Of a stretch of 64,000 nt of DNA, positions 34,317 to 49,400 are shown piece after piece. Both the position numbers and the translations under genes were made by a program. Where the stretch lies: the NCBI RefSeq assembly GCF_029227915.1, contig NC_079885.1, forward strand, positions 27,531,001 to 27,595,000, in the 5' to 3' direction. Source of the stretch: Hydractinia symbiolongicarpus. Its lineage: Eukaryota > Cnidaria > Hydrozoa > Anthoathecata > Hydractiniidae. The notes under the pieces were generated by a model that saw only the letters and a list, made by a program, of their open reading frames with translations, had not been told where the DNA came from and ran no database searches. Within the stretch, counting starts at the first letter, position 1. Every line of letters begins with the position of its first letter.

Positions 34317-37300
34317 GATATTACTAGGTTGCATCGCTTTTAACAGTGAAACGATTGACTGCGGGACTTAATTGAACTAACTTTGGACTGTGACCTGATA
34401 AATGTGATAAATGAGACAATTGGACACCAAGAAATAACATTCTTCTAAATTTGACGTGATTGCCGGAACTCAGATATTACATTGGTCGCTGTGGTGGTGC
34501 TTCATTTAAAAATTTAGATAAATAAGTCATTCTTTACAGTGGGACCAATCCTAGCCGTTATCGCGCGCTGAAGAAATAGCGACAGTTTCAAAAACTACAT
34601 TTCATTGACTTTCTAACGGTATCAATCCGCTTCAGTTACAACAGTTGCGTCACATACTCGTATCAACATGTATTTAGCGATAGTATTCGCATATTACTAG
34701 GTTCCATCGCTTTTAACAGTGAAACGTTTGACTGTGGGACTTAATTGAACTGATTTTGGACTTTGACCTGATAAATGTGATAAATGAACCATTATGACTA
34801 CAAGAAATAACATTCTTCTTAATTTGACATGATTGCCGGAACTCAGAGATTACATTGGTCGCTGTGGTGGCGCTTCATTTAAAAATTTAGATAAATAAGT
34901 CATTTTTTACTGTGGGACCAATCCTAGCCGTTATCGCGCGCTGAAGAAATAGCGACAGTTTCAAAAACTGCATTTCATTGACTTTCTAACGGTATCAATC
35001 CGCTTCAGTTACAGCAGTTGCGTCACATGCTCGTACCAACATGTATTTAGCGATAGTAATCGCATATTACTAGGTTCCATCGCTTTTAACAATGAAACGT
35101 TTGACTGTGGGACTTAATTGAACTGATTTTGGACTTTGACCTTATAAATGCGGTAAATGAGCCAGTTTGACTATAAGAAATAACATCCTTCTTAATTTGA
35201 CGCCGGATCTCAGCGATTGCACTGGGCGCTGTGGTAGCACTTTATTAAAAAATTAAGATAAATAAGTCATTTTTTACTGTAGGACCAATCCTAGCTGTTA
35301 GTTCGCGCTGAAGAAATAGCGACAGTTTCAAAAACTACATTTCATTGACTTTTTAACGGTATCAATCCGCTTCAGTTACAACAGTTGCGTCACATATTCG
35401 TACCAACATGTATTTAGCGATATTCTTCTGATATTACTAGGTTGCATCGCTTTTAACAGTAAAACGATTGACTGCGGAACTTAATTGAACTAACTTTGGA
35501 CTGTGACCTGTTAAATGTGATAAATGAGACAATTGGACACCAAGAAATAACATTCTTTTAAATTTGACGTGATTGCCGGAACTCAGAGATTACATTGGTC
35601 GCTGTGGTGGCGCTTTATTAAAAAATTAAGATAAATAAGTCATTTTTTACTGTAGGACCAATCCTAGCCGTTAGTTCGCGCTGAAGAAATACCGACAGTT
35701 TCAAAAACTACATTTCATTGACTTTTCAACGATATCAATCCGCTTCAGTTACAACAGTTGCGTCACATATTCGTATCAACATGTATTTAGCGATATTCTT
35801 CCGATATTACTAGGTTGCATCGCTTTTAACAGTGAAACGATTGACTGCGGGACTTAATTGAACTAACTTTGGACTGTGACCTGATAAATGTGATAAATGA
35901 GACAATTGGACACCAAGAAATAACATTCTTCTAAATTTGACGTGATTGCCGGAACTCAGATATTACATTGGTCGCTGTGGTGGTGCTTCATTTAAAAATT
36001 TAGATAAATAAGTCATTCTTTACAGTGGGACCAATCCTAGCCGTTATCGCGCGCTGAAGAAATAGCGACAGTTTCAAAAACTACATTTCATTGACTTTCT
36101 AACGGTATCAATCCGCTTCAGTTACAACAGTTGCGTCACATACTCGTATCAACATGTATTTAGCGATAGTATTCGCATATTACTAGGTTCCATCGCTTTT
36201 AACAGTGAAACGTTTGACTGTGGGACTTAATTGAACTGATTTTGGACTTTGACCTTATAAATGCGGTAAATGAGCCAGTTTGACTATAAGAAATAACATC
36301 CTTCTTAATTTCACATGATTGCTGGAACTCAGCGATTACACTGGGCGCTGCAGTAGCACTTTATTAAAAAATTAAGATAAATAAGTCATTTTTTACTGTA
36401 GGACCAATCCTAGCCGTTATCGCGCGCTGAAGAAATAGCGACAGTTTCAAAAACTGCATTTCATTGACTTTCTAACGGTATCAATCCGCTTCAGTTACAA
36501 CAGTTGCGTCACATACTCGTACCAACATGTATTTAGCGATAGTAATCGCATATTACTAGGTTCCATCGCTTTTAACAATGAAACGTTTGACTGTGGGACA
36601 TAATTGAACTGATTTTGGACTTTGACCTTATAAATGTGATAAATGAGACAATTGGACACCAAGATATAACATTCTTCTTAATTTGACGCCGGAACTCAGC
36701 GATTGCACTGGGCGCTGTGGTAGCACTTTATTAAAAAATTAAGATAAATAAGTCATTTTTTACTGTAGGACCAATCCTAGCTGTTAGTTCGCGCTGAAGA
36801 AATAGCAACAGTTTCAAAAACTACATTTCATTGACTTTTTAACGGCATCAATCCGCTTCTGTTACAACAGTTGCGTCACATATTCGTACCAACATGTATT
36901 TAGCAATATTTTTCTGATATTACTAGGTTGCATCGCTTTTAACAGTGAAACGATTGACTGCAGGACTTAATTGAACTAACTTTGGACTGTGACCTGATAA
37001 ATGTGATAAATGAGACAATTGGACACCAAGAAATAACATTCTTCTAAATTTGACGTGATTGCCGGAACTCAGAGATTACATTGGTCGCTTTGGTGGCGCG
37101 TCATTTAAAAATTTAGATAAATAAGTCATTCTTTACTGTGGGACCAATCCTAGCCGTTATCGCGCGCTGAAGAAATAGCGACAGTTTCAAAAACTACATT
37201 TCATTGACTTTCTAACGGTATCAATCCACTTCAGTTACAACAGTTGCGTCACATACTCGTACCAACATGTATTTAGCGATACTATTCGCATATTACTAGG

Positions 37301-38049
37301 TTCCATCGCTTTTAACAGTGAAACGATTGACTGCAGGACTTAATTGAACTAACTTTGGACTGTGACCTGATAAATGTGATAAATAAGCCATTTTGGCTAC
37401 AAGAAATAACATTCTTCTTAATTTGACATCATTGCTGGAATTCAGTGATTACACTGGGCGCTGTGGTAGCGCTTTATTTAAAAAGTAAGATAAATAAGTC
37501 ATTTTTTACTGTGGGACCAATCCTAGCCGTTATCGTGCGCTGAAGAAATAGAGACAGTTTCACAAACTACATTTCATTGACTTTCTAACGGTGTCAATCC
37601 CTTTGAGTTACAACGGTTGCGTCACATATTCGTACCAACATGTATTTAGTGATTTTCTTCCGATATTACTAAGTTGTATCCCTTTTAACAGTGAAACGAT
37701 TGACTGCGGGACTTAATTGAACTAACTTTGGACTGTGACCTGATAAATGTGATAAATGAGACAATTGGACACCAAGATATAACATTTTTCTTAATTTGAC
37801 GCCGGAACTCAGCGATTGCACTGGGCGCTGTGGTAGCACTTTATTAAAAAATTAAGATAAACAAGTCATTTTTTACTGTAGGACCAATCCTAGCAGTTAG
37901 TTAGCGCTGAAGAAATAGCGACAGTTTCAAAAACTACATTTCATTGACTTTTTTACGGTATCAATCCGCTTCAGTTACAACAGTTGCGTCACATATTCGT
38001 ACCAACATGTATTTAGCGATATTGTTCTGATATTACTAGGCTCCATCGC

Positions 38050-40265
38050 TTTTAACAGTGAAACGATTGACTGCGGGACTTAATTGAACTAACTTTGGAC
38101 TGTGACCTGATAAATGTGATAAATGAGACAATTGGACACCAAGAAATAACATTCTTCAAAATTTGACGTGATTGCCGGAACTCAGAGATTACATTGGTCG
38201 CTTTGGTGGCGCTTCATTTAAAAATTTAGATAAATAAGTCATTCTTTACTGTGGGACCAATCCTAGCCGTTATCGCGCGCTGAAGAAATAGCGACAGTTT
38301 GAAAAACTACATTTCATTGAATTTCTAACGGTATCAATCCACTTCAGTTACAACAGTTGCGTCACATACTCGTACCAACATGTATTTAGCGATAGTATTC
38401 GCATATTACTAGGTTCCATCGCTTTTAACAATGAAACGTTTGACTGTGGGACATAATTGAACTGATTTTGGACTTTGACCTTATAAATGTGATAAATGAG
38501 ACAATTGGACACCAAGATATAACATTCCTCTTAATTTGACGCCGGAACTCAGCGATTGCACTGGGCGCTGTGGTAGCACTTTATTAAAAAATTAAGATAA
38601 ATAAGTCATTTTTTACTGTAGGACCAATCCTAGCTGTTAGTTCGGGCTGAAGAAATAGCGACAGTTTCAAAAACTACATTTCATTGACTTTTTAACGGTA
38701 TCAATCCGCTTCAGTTACAACAGTTGCGTCACATATTCGCACCAACATGTATTTAGCGATATTCTTCTGATATTACTAGGTTGCATCGCTTTTAACAGTA
38801 AAACGATTGACTGCGGGACTTAATTGAACTAACTTTGGACTGTGAAGTGATAAATGTGATAAATGACACAATTGGACACCAAGAAATAACATTCTTCTAA
38901 ATTTGACGTGATTGCCGGAACTCAGAGATTACATTGGTCGCTGTGGTGGCGCTTTATTAAAAAATTAAGGTAAATAAGTCATTTTTTACTGTAGGACCAA
39001 TCCTAGCCGTTAGTTCGCGCTGAAGAAATACCGACAGTTTCAAAAACTACATTTTATTGACTTTTCAACGGTATCAATCCGCTTCAGTTACAACAGTTGC
39101 GTCACATATTCGTATCAACATGTATTTAGCGATATTCTTCCGATATTAATAGGTTGCATCGCTTTTAACAGTGAAACGATTGACTGCGGGACTTAATTGA
39201 ACTAACTTTGGACTGTGACCTGATAAATGTGATAAATGAGACAATTGGACACCAAGAAATAACATTCTTCTAAATTTGACGTGATTGCCGGAACTCAGAG
39301 ATTACATTGGTCGCTGTGGTGGTGCTTCATTGAAAAATTTAGATAAATAAGTCATTCTTTACAGTGGGACCAATCCTAGCCGTTATCGCGCGCTGAAGAA
39401 ATAGCGACAGTTTATCAAACTACATTTCATTGACTTTCTAACGGTATCAATCCGCTTCAGTTTCAACAGTTGCGTCACATACGCGCATCAACATGTATTT
39501 AGCGATAGTATTCGCATATTACTAGGTTCCATCGCTTTTAACAGTGAAACGATTGACTGCAGGACTTAATTGAACTAACTTTGGACTGTGACCTGATAAA
39601 TGTGATAAATAAGCCATTTTGACTACAAGAAATAACATTCTTCTTAATTTGACATCATTGCTGGAATTCAGTGATTACACTGGGCGCTGTGGTAGCGCTT
39701 TATTTAAAAAGTAAGATAAATAAGTCATTTTTTACTGTGGGACCAATCCTAGCCGTTATCGCGCGCTGAAGAAATAGAGACAGTTTCACAAACTACATTT
39801 CATTGACTTTCTAACGGTGTCAATCCCTTTGAGTTACATCGGTTGCGTCACATATTCGTACCAACATGTATTTAGTGATTTTCTTCCGATATTACTAAGT
39901 TGTATCCCTTTTAACAGTGAAACGATTGACTGTGGGAATTAATTGAACTGATTCTGGACTCTGACCTTATTAATGTGATAAATGAGCCAATTGGTCTCCA
40001 AGGAATAACATTCTTCTTAATTTACATGATTGCTGGAATTCAGCGATTACATTAGGCTCTGTGGTAACGCTTCCGTTAAAAATTTAGATAAATAAGCCAT
40101 TCTTTACTGTGGGAGCAATCCTAGCCGTTATCGCGCGCTGAAGATATAGAGACAGTTTCAAAAACTCCATTTCATTGACTTTCTAACGGTGTCAATCCGT
40201 TTGAGTTACAACGGTTGTGTCACACATTCGTACCAACATGTATTTAGTGATTTTTTTCCGATATC
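38050..40265 (-). repeat. Segmental duplication D2, copy 1 (partner 58493-60704)
   Basis: Constant offset of 20,443 bp. Shared variants are acagtttgaaaaac (38295 and 58738), attcctcttaatttg, gttcgggctgaag, attcgcaccaac, gatattaatagg, gagttacatcgg and aatttacatgattgc. The match ends where this copy reads ctctgttgaatcg and the partner ctcggttgtatcg. Confidence 0.8.
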
Positions 40266-43200
40266 ACTCTGTTGAATCGCTTTCAACAGTGAAACGATAG
40301 ACTGTGGCACTTACTTGAACTGACTTTGGATTTAGACCTTATAAATGTGATAAATGAACCATTATGACTACAAGAAATAACATTCTTCTTAATTTGACAT
40401 GATTGCCGGAACTCAGAGATTACATTGGTCGCTGTGGTGGCGCTTCATTTAAAAATTTAGATAAATAAGTCATTCTTTACTGTGGGACCAAACCTAGCCG
40501 CTATCGCGCGCTGAAGAAATAGCGACAGTTTCAAAAACTGCATTTCATTGAATTTCTAACGGTATCAATCCGCTTCAGTTACAACAGTTGCGTCACATAC
40601 TCGTACCAACATGTATTTAGCGATAGTAATCGCATATTACTAGGTTCCATCGCTTTTAACAATGAAACGTTTGACTGTGGGACATAATTGAACTGATTTT
40701 GGACTTTGACCTTATAAATGTGATAAATGAGACAATTGGACACCAAGATATAACATTCTTCTTAATTTGACGCCGGAACTCAGCGATTGCACTGGGCGCT
40801 GTGGTAGCACTTTATTAAAAAATTAAGATAAATAAGTCATTTTTTACTGTAGGACCAATCCTAGCTGTTAGTTCGCGCTGAAGAAATAGCGACAGTTTCA
40901 AAAACTACATTTCATTGACTTTTTAACGGTATCAATCCGCTTCTGTTACAACAGTTGCGTCACATATTCGTACCAACATGTATTTAGCGATATTCTTCTG
41001 ATATTACTAGGTTGCATCGCTTTTAACAGTGAAACGATTGACTGCGGGACTTAATTGAACTAACTTTGGACTGTGACCTGATAAATGTGATAAATGAGAC
41101 AATTGGACACCAAGAAATAACATTCTTCTAAATTTGACGTGATTGCCGGAACTCAGAGATTACATTGGTCGCTTTGGTGGCGCTTCATTTAAAAATTTAG
41201 ATAAATAAGTCATTCTTTACTGAGGGACCAATCCTAGCCGTTATCGCGCGCTGAAGAAATAGCGACAGTTTCAAAAACTACATTTCATTGAATTTCTAAC
41301 GGTATCAATCCACTTCAGTTACAACAGTTGCGTCACATACTCGTACCAACATGTATTTAGCGATAGTATTCGCATATTACTAGGTTCCATCGCTTTTAAC
41401 AATGAAACGTTTGACTGTGGGACATAATTGAACTGATTTTGGACTTTGACCTTATAAATGTGATAAATGAGACAATTGGACACCAAGATATAACATTCTT
41501 CTTAATTTGACGCCGGAACTCAGCGATTGCACTGGGCGCTGTGGTAGCACTTTATTAAAAAATTAAGATAAATAAGTCATTTTTTACTGTAGGACCAATC
41601 CTAGCTGTTAGTTCACGCTGAAGAAATAGCGACAGTTTCAAAAACGACATTTCATTGACTTTTTAACGGTATCAATCCGCTTCTGTTACAACAGTTGCGT
41701 CACATATTCGTACCAACATGTATTTAGCGATATTCTTCTGATATTACTAGGTTGCATCGCTTTTAACAGTGAAACGATTGACTGCGGGACTTAATTGAAC
41801 TAACTTTGGACTGTGACCTGATAAATGTGATAAATGAGACAATTGGACACCAAGAAATAACATTCTTCTAAATTTGACGTGATTGCCGGAACTCAGAGAT
41901 TACATTGGTCGCTTTGGTGGCGCTTCATTTAAAAATTTAGATAAATAAGTCATTCTTTACTGAGGGACCAATCCTAGCCGTTATCGCGCGCTGAAGAAAT
42001 AGCGACAGTTTCAAAAACTACATTTCATTGAATTTCTAACGGTATCAATCCACTTCAGTTACAACAGTTGCGTCACATACTCGTACCAACATGTATTTAG
42101 CGATAGTATTCGCATATTACTAGGTTCCATCGCTTTTAACAATGAAACGTTTGACTGTGGGACATAATTGAACTGATTTTGGACTTTGACCTTATAAATG
42201 TGATAAATGAGACAATTGGACACCAAGATATAACATTCCTCTTAATTTGACGCCGGAACTCAGCGATTGCACTGGGCGCTGTGGTAGCACTTTATTAAAA
42301 AATTAAGATAAATAAGTCATTTTTTACTGTAGGACCAATCCTGGCTGTTAGTTCGGGCTGAAGAAATAGCGACAGTTTCAAAAACTACATTTCATTGACT
42401 TTTTAACGGTATCAATCCGCTTCAGTTACAACAGTTGCGTCACATATTCGCACCAACATGTATTTAGCGATATTCTTCTGATATTACTAGGTTGCATCGC
42501 TTTTAACAGTAAAACGATTGTCTGCGGGACTTAATTGAACTAACTTTGGACTGTGACCTGATAAATGTGATAAATGAGACAATTGGACACCAAGAAATAA
42601 CATTCTTCTAAATTTGACGTGATTGCCGGAACTCAGAGATTACATTGGTCGCTGTGGTGGCGCTTTATTAAAAAATTAAGGTAAATAAGTCATTTTTTAC
42701 TGTAGGACCAATCCTAGCCGTTAGTTCGCGCTGAAGAAATACCGACAGTTTCAAAAACTACATTTTATTGACTTTTCAACGGTATCAATCCGCTTTAGTT
42801 ACAACAGTTGCGTCACATATTCGTATCAACATGTATTTAGCGATAGTCTTCCGATATTAATAGGTTGCATCGCTTTTAACAGTGAAACGATTGACTGCGG
42901 GACTTAATTGAACTAACTTTGGACTGTGACCTGATAAATGTGATAAATGAGACAATTGGACACCAAGAAATAACATTCTTCTAAATTTGACGTGATTGCC
43001 GGAACTCAGAGATTACATTGGTCGCTGTGGTGGTGCTTCATTGAAAAATTTAGATAAATAAGTCATTCTTTACAGTGGGACCAATCCTAGCCGTTATCGC
43101 GCGCTGAAGAAATAGCGACAGTTTCAAAAACTACATTTCATTGACTTTCTAACGGTATCAATCCGCTTCAGTTTCAACAGTTGCGTCACATACGCGCATC

Positions 43201-44389
43201 AACATGTATTTAGCGATAGTATTCGCATATTACTAGGTTCCATTGCTTTTAACAGTGAAACGTTTGACTGTGGGACTTAATTGAACTGATTTTGGACTTT
43301 GACCTTATAAATGCGGTAAATGAGCCAGTTTGACTATAAGAAATAACATCCTTCTTAATTTCACATGATTGCTGGAACTCAGCGATAACACTGGGCGATG
43401 TAGTAGCACTTTATTAAAAAAGTAAGATAAATAAGTCATTTTTTACTGTAGGACCAATCCTAGCCGTTAGTTCGCGCTGAAGAAATAGAGACAGTTTCAC
43501 AAACTACATTTCATTGACTTTCTAACGGTGTCAATCCCTTTGAGTTACAACGGTTGCGTCACATATTCGTACCAACATGTATTTAGTGATTTTCTTCCGA
43601 TATTACTAAGTTGTATCCCTTTTAACAGTGAAACGATTGACTGTGGGAATTAATTGAACTGATTCTGGACTCTGACCTTATTAATGTGATAAATGAGCCA
43701 ATTGGTCTCCAAGGAATAACATTCTTCTTAATTTGACATGATTGCTGGAATTCAGCGATTACATTAGGCTCTGTGGTAACGCTTCATTTAAAAATTTAGA
43801 TAAATAAGTCATTTTTTACTGTGGGACCAATCCTAGCCGTTATCGCGCGCTGAAGAAATAGCGACAGTTTCACAAATTACATTTCATTGACTTTCTAACG
43901 GTATCAATCCGCTTCAGTTACAACAGTTGCGTCACATACGCGCATCAACATGTATTTAGCGATAGTATTCGCATATTACTAGGTTCCATCGCTTTTAACA
44001 GTGAAACGATTGACTGCAGGACTTAATTGAACTAACTTTGGACTGTGACCTGATAAATGTGATAAATAAGCCATTTTGACTACAAGAAATAACATTCTTC
44101 TTAATTTGACATGATTGCTGGAATTCAGTGATTACACTGGGCGCTGTGGTAGCGCTTTATTTAAAAAGTAAGATAAATAAGTCATTTTTTACTGTGGGAC
44201 CAATCCTAGCCGTTATCGCGCGCTGAAGAAATAGAGACAGTTTCACAAACTACATTTCATTGACTTTCTAACGGTTTCAATCCCTTTGAGTTACAACGGT
44301 TGCGTCACATATTCGTACCAACATGTATTTAGTGATTTTCTTCCGATATTACTAAGTTGTATCCCTTTTAACAGTGAAACGATTGACTG

Positions 44390-45690
44390 TGGGAATTAAT
44401 TGAACTGATTCTGGACTCTGACCTTATAAATGTGATAAATGAGCCAATTGGTCTCCACGGAATAACATTCTTCTTAATTTGACATGATTGCTGGAATTCA
44501 GCGATTACATTAGGTTCTGTGGTAGCGCTTTATTAAGTAATTTAGATAAATAAGTCTTTTCTTACTGTGGGACCAATTCTGGCCGTTAGCACGCGCTGAA
44601 TAAATAGGAACAGTTTCAAAAACTGCATCTCACTGACTTTCTAACGGTGTTACTCCGTTTGAGTTACAACAGTTGGTTCACATATTCGTAGCAACATGTC
44701 TTTAGCGATATTTTTCCGATATTACTAGGTTGCAGCGCTTTTAACAGTGAAACAATTGACTGTGGGACTTAATTAAACTAACCTTGGACTGTGACCTGAT
44801 AAATGTGATGAATGAGACAATTAGACTCCAAGAAATAACATTCTTCTCAAATTGACGTGATTGCCGGAACTCAGCAATTACATTGGGCGCTGTGGTGGCG
44901 CTTCATTTAAAAACTTAGATAAATAAGTCATTCTTTACTGTGGGACCAATCCTAGCCGTTATCGCTCGCTGAAGAAGTAGCCGCAGTTTCAAAAACTACA
45001 TTTCATTGACTTTCTAACGGTGTCAATCCGCTTCAGTTACAACGGTTGCGTGACATATTCGTACCAACAAGTCTTTAGCGATATTTTTCCGATATTACTA
45101 GGTTGCAGCGCTTTTAACAGTGAAACAATTGACTGTGGGACTTAATTAAACTAACCTGGGACTGTGACCTGATAAATGTGATGAATGAGACAATTAGACT
45201 CCAAGAAATAACATTCTTCTTAATTTGACATGATTGCCGAAACTCAGCGATTACACTGGGTGCTGTGGTAGTTCTTCATTTAAAAATTAAGATAAAAAGT
45301 TCAGTTTTTACTGTGGGACCAATTCTAGACGTTATCGCGCGCTGAAGAAATCGAGACAGTTTCAAATACTAAATTTCACTGACTTTCTAACGGTGTCAGT
45401 CCGTTTGAGTTACAACGGTTGGGTCACACATTCGTACCTACATGTATTTAGCGATATTTTTCTGATATTACTAGGTTGCTTCGCTTTTCACAGTGAAACG
45501 ATTGACTGTGGGACTTAATTGAACTAACTTTGGACTGTGACCCGATGAATGTGATAAATGAGACAGTTGGACTCCAAGAAATAACATTCTTCTTAATTTA
45601 ACATGATTGCCGGAACTCAGCGATTACACTCGGCCCAATGGTAACGCTTCCGTTAAAAATTTAGATAAATATGTCATTCTTTACTGTTGG
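44390..45690 (-). repeat. Diverged monomer island inside array D
   Basis: About three and a half monomers differ from the surrounding homogeneous D types. The one at about 44790-45000 is the inverted counterpart of the diverged A monomer at 9600-9800: both share gctcgctgaagaagtagccgc (read in D orientation) and the aattacattgggcgc variant. The next (about 45220-45330) is of array C type: its reverse complement has acagtaaaaactgaac followed by a linker of the C kind and gagtttcggcaatcatg. Confidence 0.75.
45434..45690 (-). repeat. Short duplication (partner 48041-48297), copy 1
   Basis: Shares gtacctacatg, gacccgatgaatgtg and cactcggcccaatgg with 48041-48297 at an offset of 2,607 bp (seven monomers). 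It carries a C-like monomer segment within D. Confidence 0.75.
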
Positions 45691-46479
45691 ACCAATCCTA
45701 GCCGTTATCGCGCGCTGAAGATATAGAGACAGTTTCAAAAACTCCATTTCATTGACTTTCTAACGGTGTCAATCCGTTTGAGTTACAACGGTTGCGTCAC
45801 ACATTCGTACCAACATGTATTTAGTGATTTTTTTCCGATATCACTCTGTTGTATCGCTTTTAACAGTGAAACGATAGACTGTGGCACTTACTTGAACTGA
45901 CTTTGGATTTAAACCTTATAAATGTGATAAATGAACAATTGGACACCAAGAAATAACATTCTTCTAAATTTGACGTGATTGCCGGAACTCAGAGATTACA
46001 ATGGTCGCTGTGGTGGCGCTTCATTTAAAAATTTAGATAAATAAGTCATTCTTTACTGTGGGACCAATCCTAGCCGTTATCGCGCGCTGAAGAAATAGCG
46101 ACAGTTTCAAAAACTGCATTTCATTGACTTTCTAACGGTATCAATCCGCTTCAGTTACAACAGTTGCGTCACATACTCGTACCAACATGTATTTAGCGAT
46201 AGTAATCGCATATTACTAGGTTCCATCGCTTTTAACAATGAAACGTTTGACTGTGGGACATAATTGAACTGATTTTGGACTTTGACCTTATAAATGTGAT
46301 AAATGAGACAATTGGACACCAAGATATAACATTCTTCTTAATTTGACGCCGGAACTCAGCGATTGCACTGGGCGCTGTGGTAGCACTTTAATAAAAAATT
46401 AAGATAAATAAGTAATTTTTTACTGTAGGACCAATCCTAGCTGTTAGTTCGCGCTGAAGAAATAGCGACAGTTTCAAAA

Positions 46480-49400
46480 ACTACATCATTTCATTGACTT
46501 TTTAACGGTATCAATCCGCTTCAGTTACAACAGTTGCGTCACATATTCGTACCAACATGTATTTAGCGATATTCTTCTGATATTACTAGGTTGCATCGCT
46601 TTTAACAGTGAAACGATTGACTGCGGGACTTAATTGAACTAACTTTGGACTGTGACCTGATAAATGTGATAAATAAGCCATTTTGACTACAAGAAATAAC
46701 ATTCTTCTTAATTTGACATCATTGCTGGAATTCAGTGATTACACTGGGCGCTGTGGTAGCGCTTTATTTAAAAAGTAAGATAAATAAGTCATTTTTTACT
46801 GTTGGACCAATCCTAGCCGTTATCGCGCGCTGAAGAAATAGAGACAGTTTCACAAACTACATTTCATTGACTTTCTAACTGTGTCAATCCCTTTGAGTTA
46901 CAACGGTTGCGTCACATATTCGTACCAACATGGATTTAGTGATTTTCTTCCGATATTACTAAGTTGTATCCCTTTTAACAGTGAAACGATTGACTGTGGC
47001 ACTTACTTGAACTGACTTTGGATTTAGACCTTATAAATGTGATAAATGAACCATTATGACTACAAGAAATAACATTCTTCTTAATTTGACATGATTGCCG
47101 GAACTCAGAGATTACATTGGTCGCTGTGGTGGCGCTTCATTTAAAAATTTAGATAAATAAGTCATTCTTTACTGTGGGACCAATCCTAGCCGTTATCGCG
47201 CGCTGAAGAAATAGCGACAGTTTCAAAAACTGCATTTCATTGAATTTCTGACGGTATCAATCCGCTTCAGTTACAACAGTTGCGTCACATATTCGTACCA
47301 ACATGTATTTAGCGATATTCTTCTGATATTACTAGGCTCCATCGCTTTTAACAGTGAAACGATTGACTGCGGGACGTAATTGAACTAACTTTGGACTGTG
47401 ACCTGATAAATGTGATAAATGAGACAATTGGACACCAAGAAATAACATTCTTCTGAATTTGACGTGATTGCCGGAACTCAGAGATTACATTGGTCGCTGT
47501 GGTGGCGTTTCATTTAAAAATTTAGTTAAATAAGTCATTTTTTACTGTGGGACCAATCCTAGCCGTTATCGCGCGCTGAAGAAATAGCGACAGTTTCAAA
47601 AACTACATTTCATTGACTTTCTAACGGTATCAATCCGCTTCAGTTACAACAGTTGCGTCACATACTCCTACCAACATGTATTTAGCGATAGTATTCGCAT
47701 ATTACTAGGCTCCATCGCTTTTAACAGTGAAACGATTGACTGCGGGACTTAATTGAACTAACGTTGGAATGTGAACTGATAAATGTGATAAATAAGCCAT
47801 TTTGACTACAAGAAATAACATTCTTCTTAATTTGACATGATTGCTGGAATTCAGTGATTACACTGGGCGCTGTGGTAGCGCTTTATTTAAAAAGTAAGAT
47901 AAATAAGTCATTTTTTACTGTGGGACCAATCCTAGCCGTTATCGTGCGCTGAAGAAATAGAGACAGTTTCACAAACTACATTTCATTGACTTTCTAACGG
48001 TTTCTATCCCTTTGAGTTGCAACGGTTGCATCACATATTCGTACCTACATGTATTTAGCGATATTTTTCTGATATTACTAGGTTGCTTCGCTTTTAACAG
48101 TGAAACGATTGACTGTGGGACTTAATTGAACTAACTTTGGACTGTGACCCGATGAATGTGATAAAAGAGACAGTTGGACTCCAAGAAATAACATTCTTCT
48201 TAATTTAACATGATTGCCGGAACTCAGCGATTACACTCGGCCCAATGGTAACGCTTCCGTTAAAAATTTAGATAAATATGTCATTCTTTACTGTTGGACC
48301 AATCCTAGCTGTTAGTTCGCGCTGAAGAAATAGCGACAGTTTCAAAAACTACATCATTTCATTGACTTTTTAACGGTATCAATCCGCTTCAGTTACAACA
48401 GTTGCGTCACATATTCGTACCAACATGTATTTAGCGATATTCTTCTGATATTACTAGGTTGCATCGCTTTTAACAGTGAAACGATTGACTGCGGGACTTA
48501 ATTGAACTAACTTTGGACTGTGACCTGATAAATGTGATAAATAAGCCATTTTGACTACAAGAAATAACATTCTTCTTAATTTGACATCATTGCTGGAATT
48601 CAGTGATTACACTGGGCGCTGTGGTAGCGCTTTATTTAAAAAGTAAGATAAATAAGTCATTTTTTACTGCGGGACCAATCCTAGCCGTTATCGCACGCTG
48701 AAGAGATAGAGACAGTTTTACAAACTACATTTCATTGACTTTCTAACAGTGTCAATCCCTTTGAGTTACAACGGTTGCGTCACATATTCGTACCAACATG
48801 TATTTAGTGATTTTCTTCCGATATTACTAAGTTGTATCCCTTTTAACAGTGAAACGATTGACTGTGGCACTTACTTGAACTGACTTTGGATTTAGACCTT
48901 ATAAATGTGATAAATGAACCATTATGACTACAAGAAATAACATTCTTCTTAATTTGACATGATTGCCGGAACTCAGAGTTTACATTGGTCGCTGTGGTGG
49001 CGCTTCATTTAAAAATTTAGATAAATAAGTCATTCTTTACTGTGGGACCAATCCTAGCCGTTATCGCGCGCTGAAGAAATAGCGACAGTTTCAAAAACTG
49101 CATTTCATTGAATTTCTGACGGTATCAATCCGCTTCAGTTACAACAGTTGCGTCACATACTCGTACCAACATGTATTTAGCGATAGTAATCGCATATTAC
49201 TAGGTTCCATCGCTTTTAACAATGAAACGTTTGACTGTGGGACATAATTGAACTGATTTTGGACTTTGACCTTATAAATGTGATAAATGAGACAATTGGA
49301 CACCAAGATATAACATTCTTCTTAATTTGACGCCGGAACTCAACGATTGCACTGGGCGCTGTGGTAGCACTTTATTAAAAAATTAAGATAAACAAGTCAT

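Larger units (their letters stand above)
31455..38127 (-). repeat. Large segmental duplication D1, expanded copy
   Basis: Matches 50412-54486. The offset is 18,957 bp from the junction to about 33190 and 16,358 bp from about 35790 onward, so this copy has about 2.6 kb (seven monomers) more than its partner. Shared private variants include gaagatatggagacag (31972 and 50930), aatagcaacag (36802 and 53160), tagcagttagttagcgc (37891 and 54249) and gatattgttctg. Confidence 0.85.
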
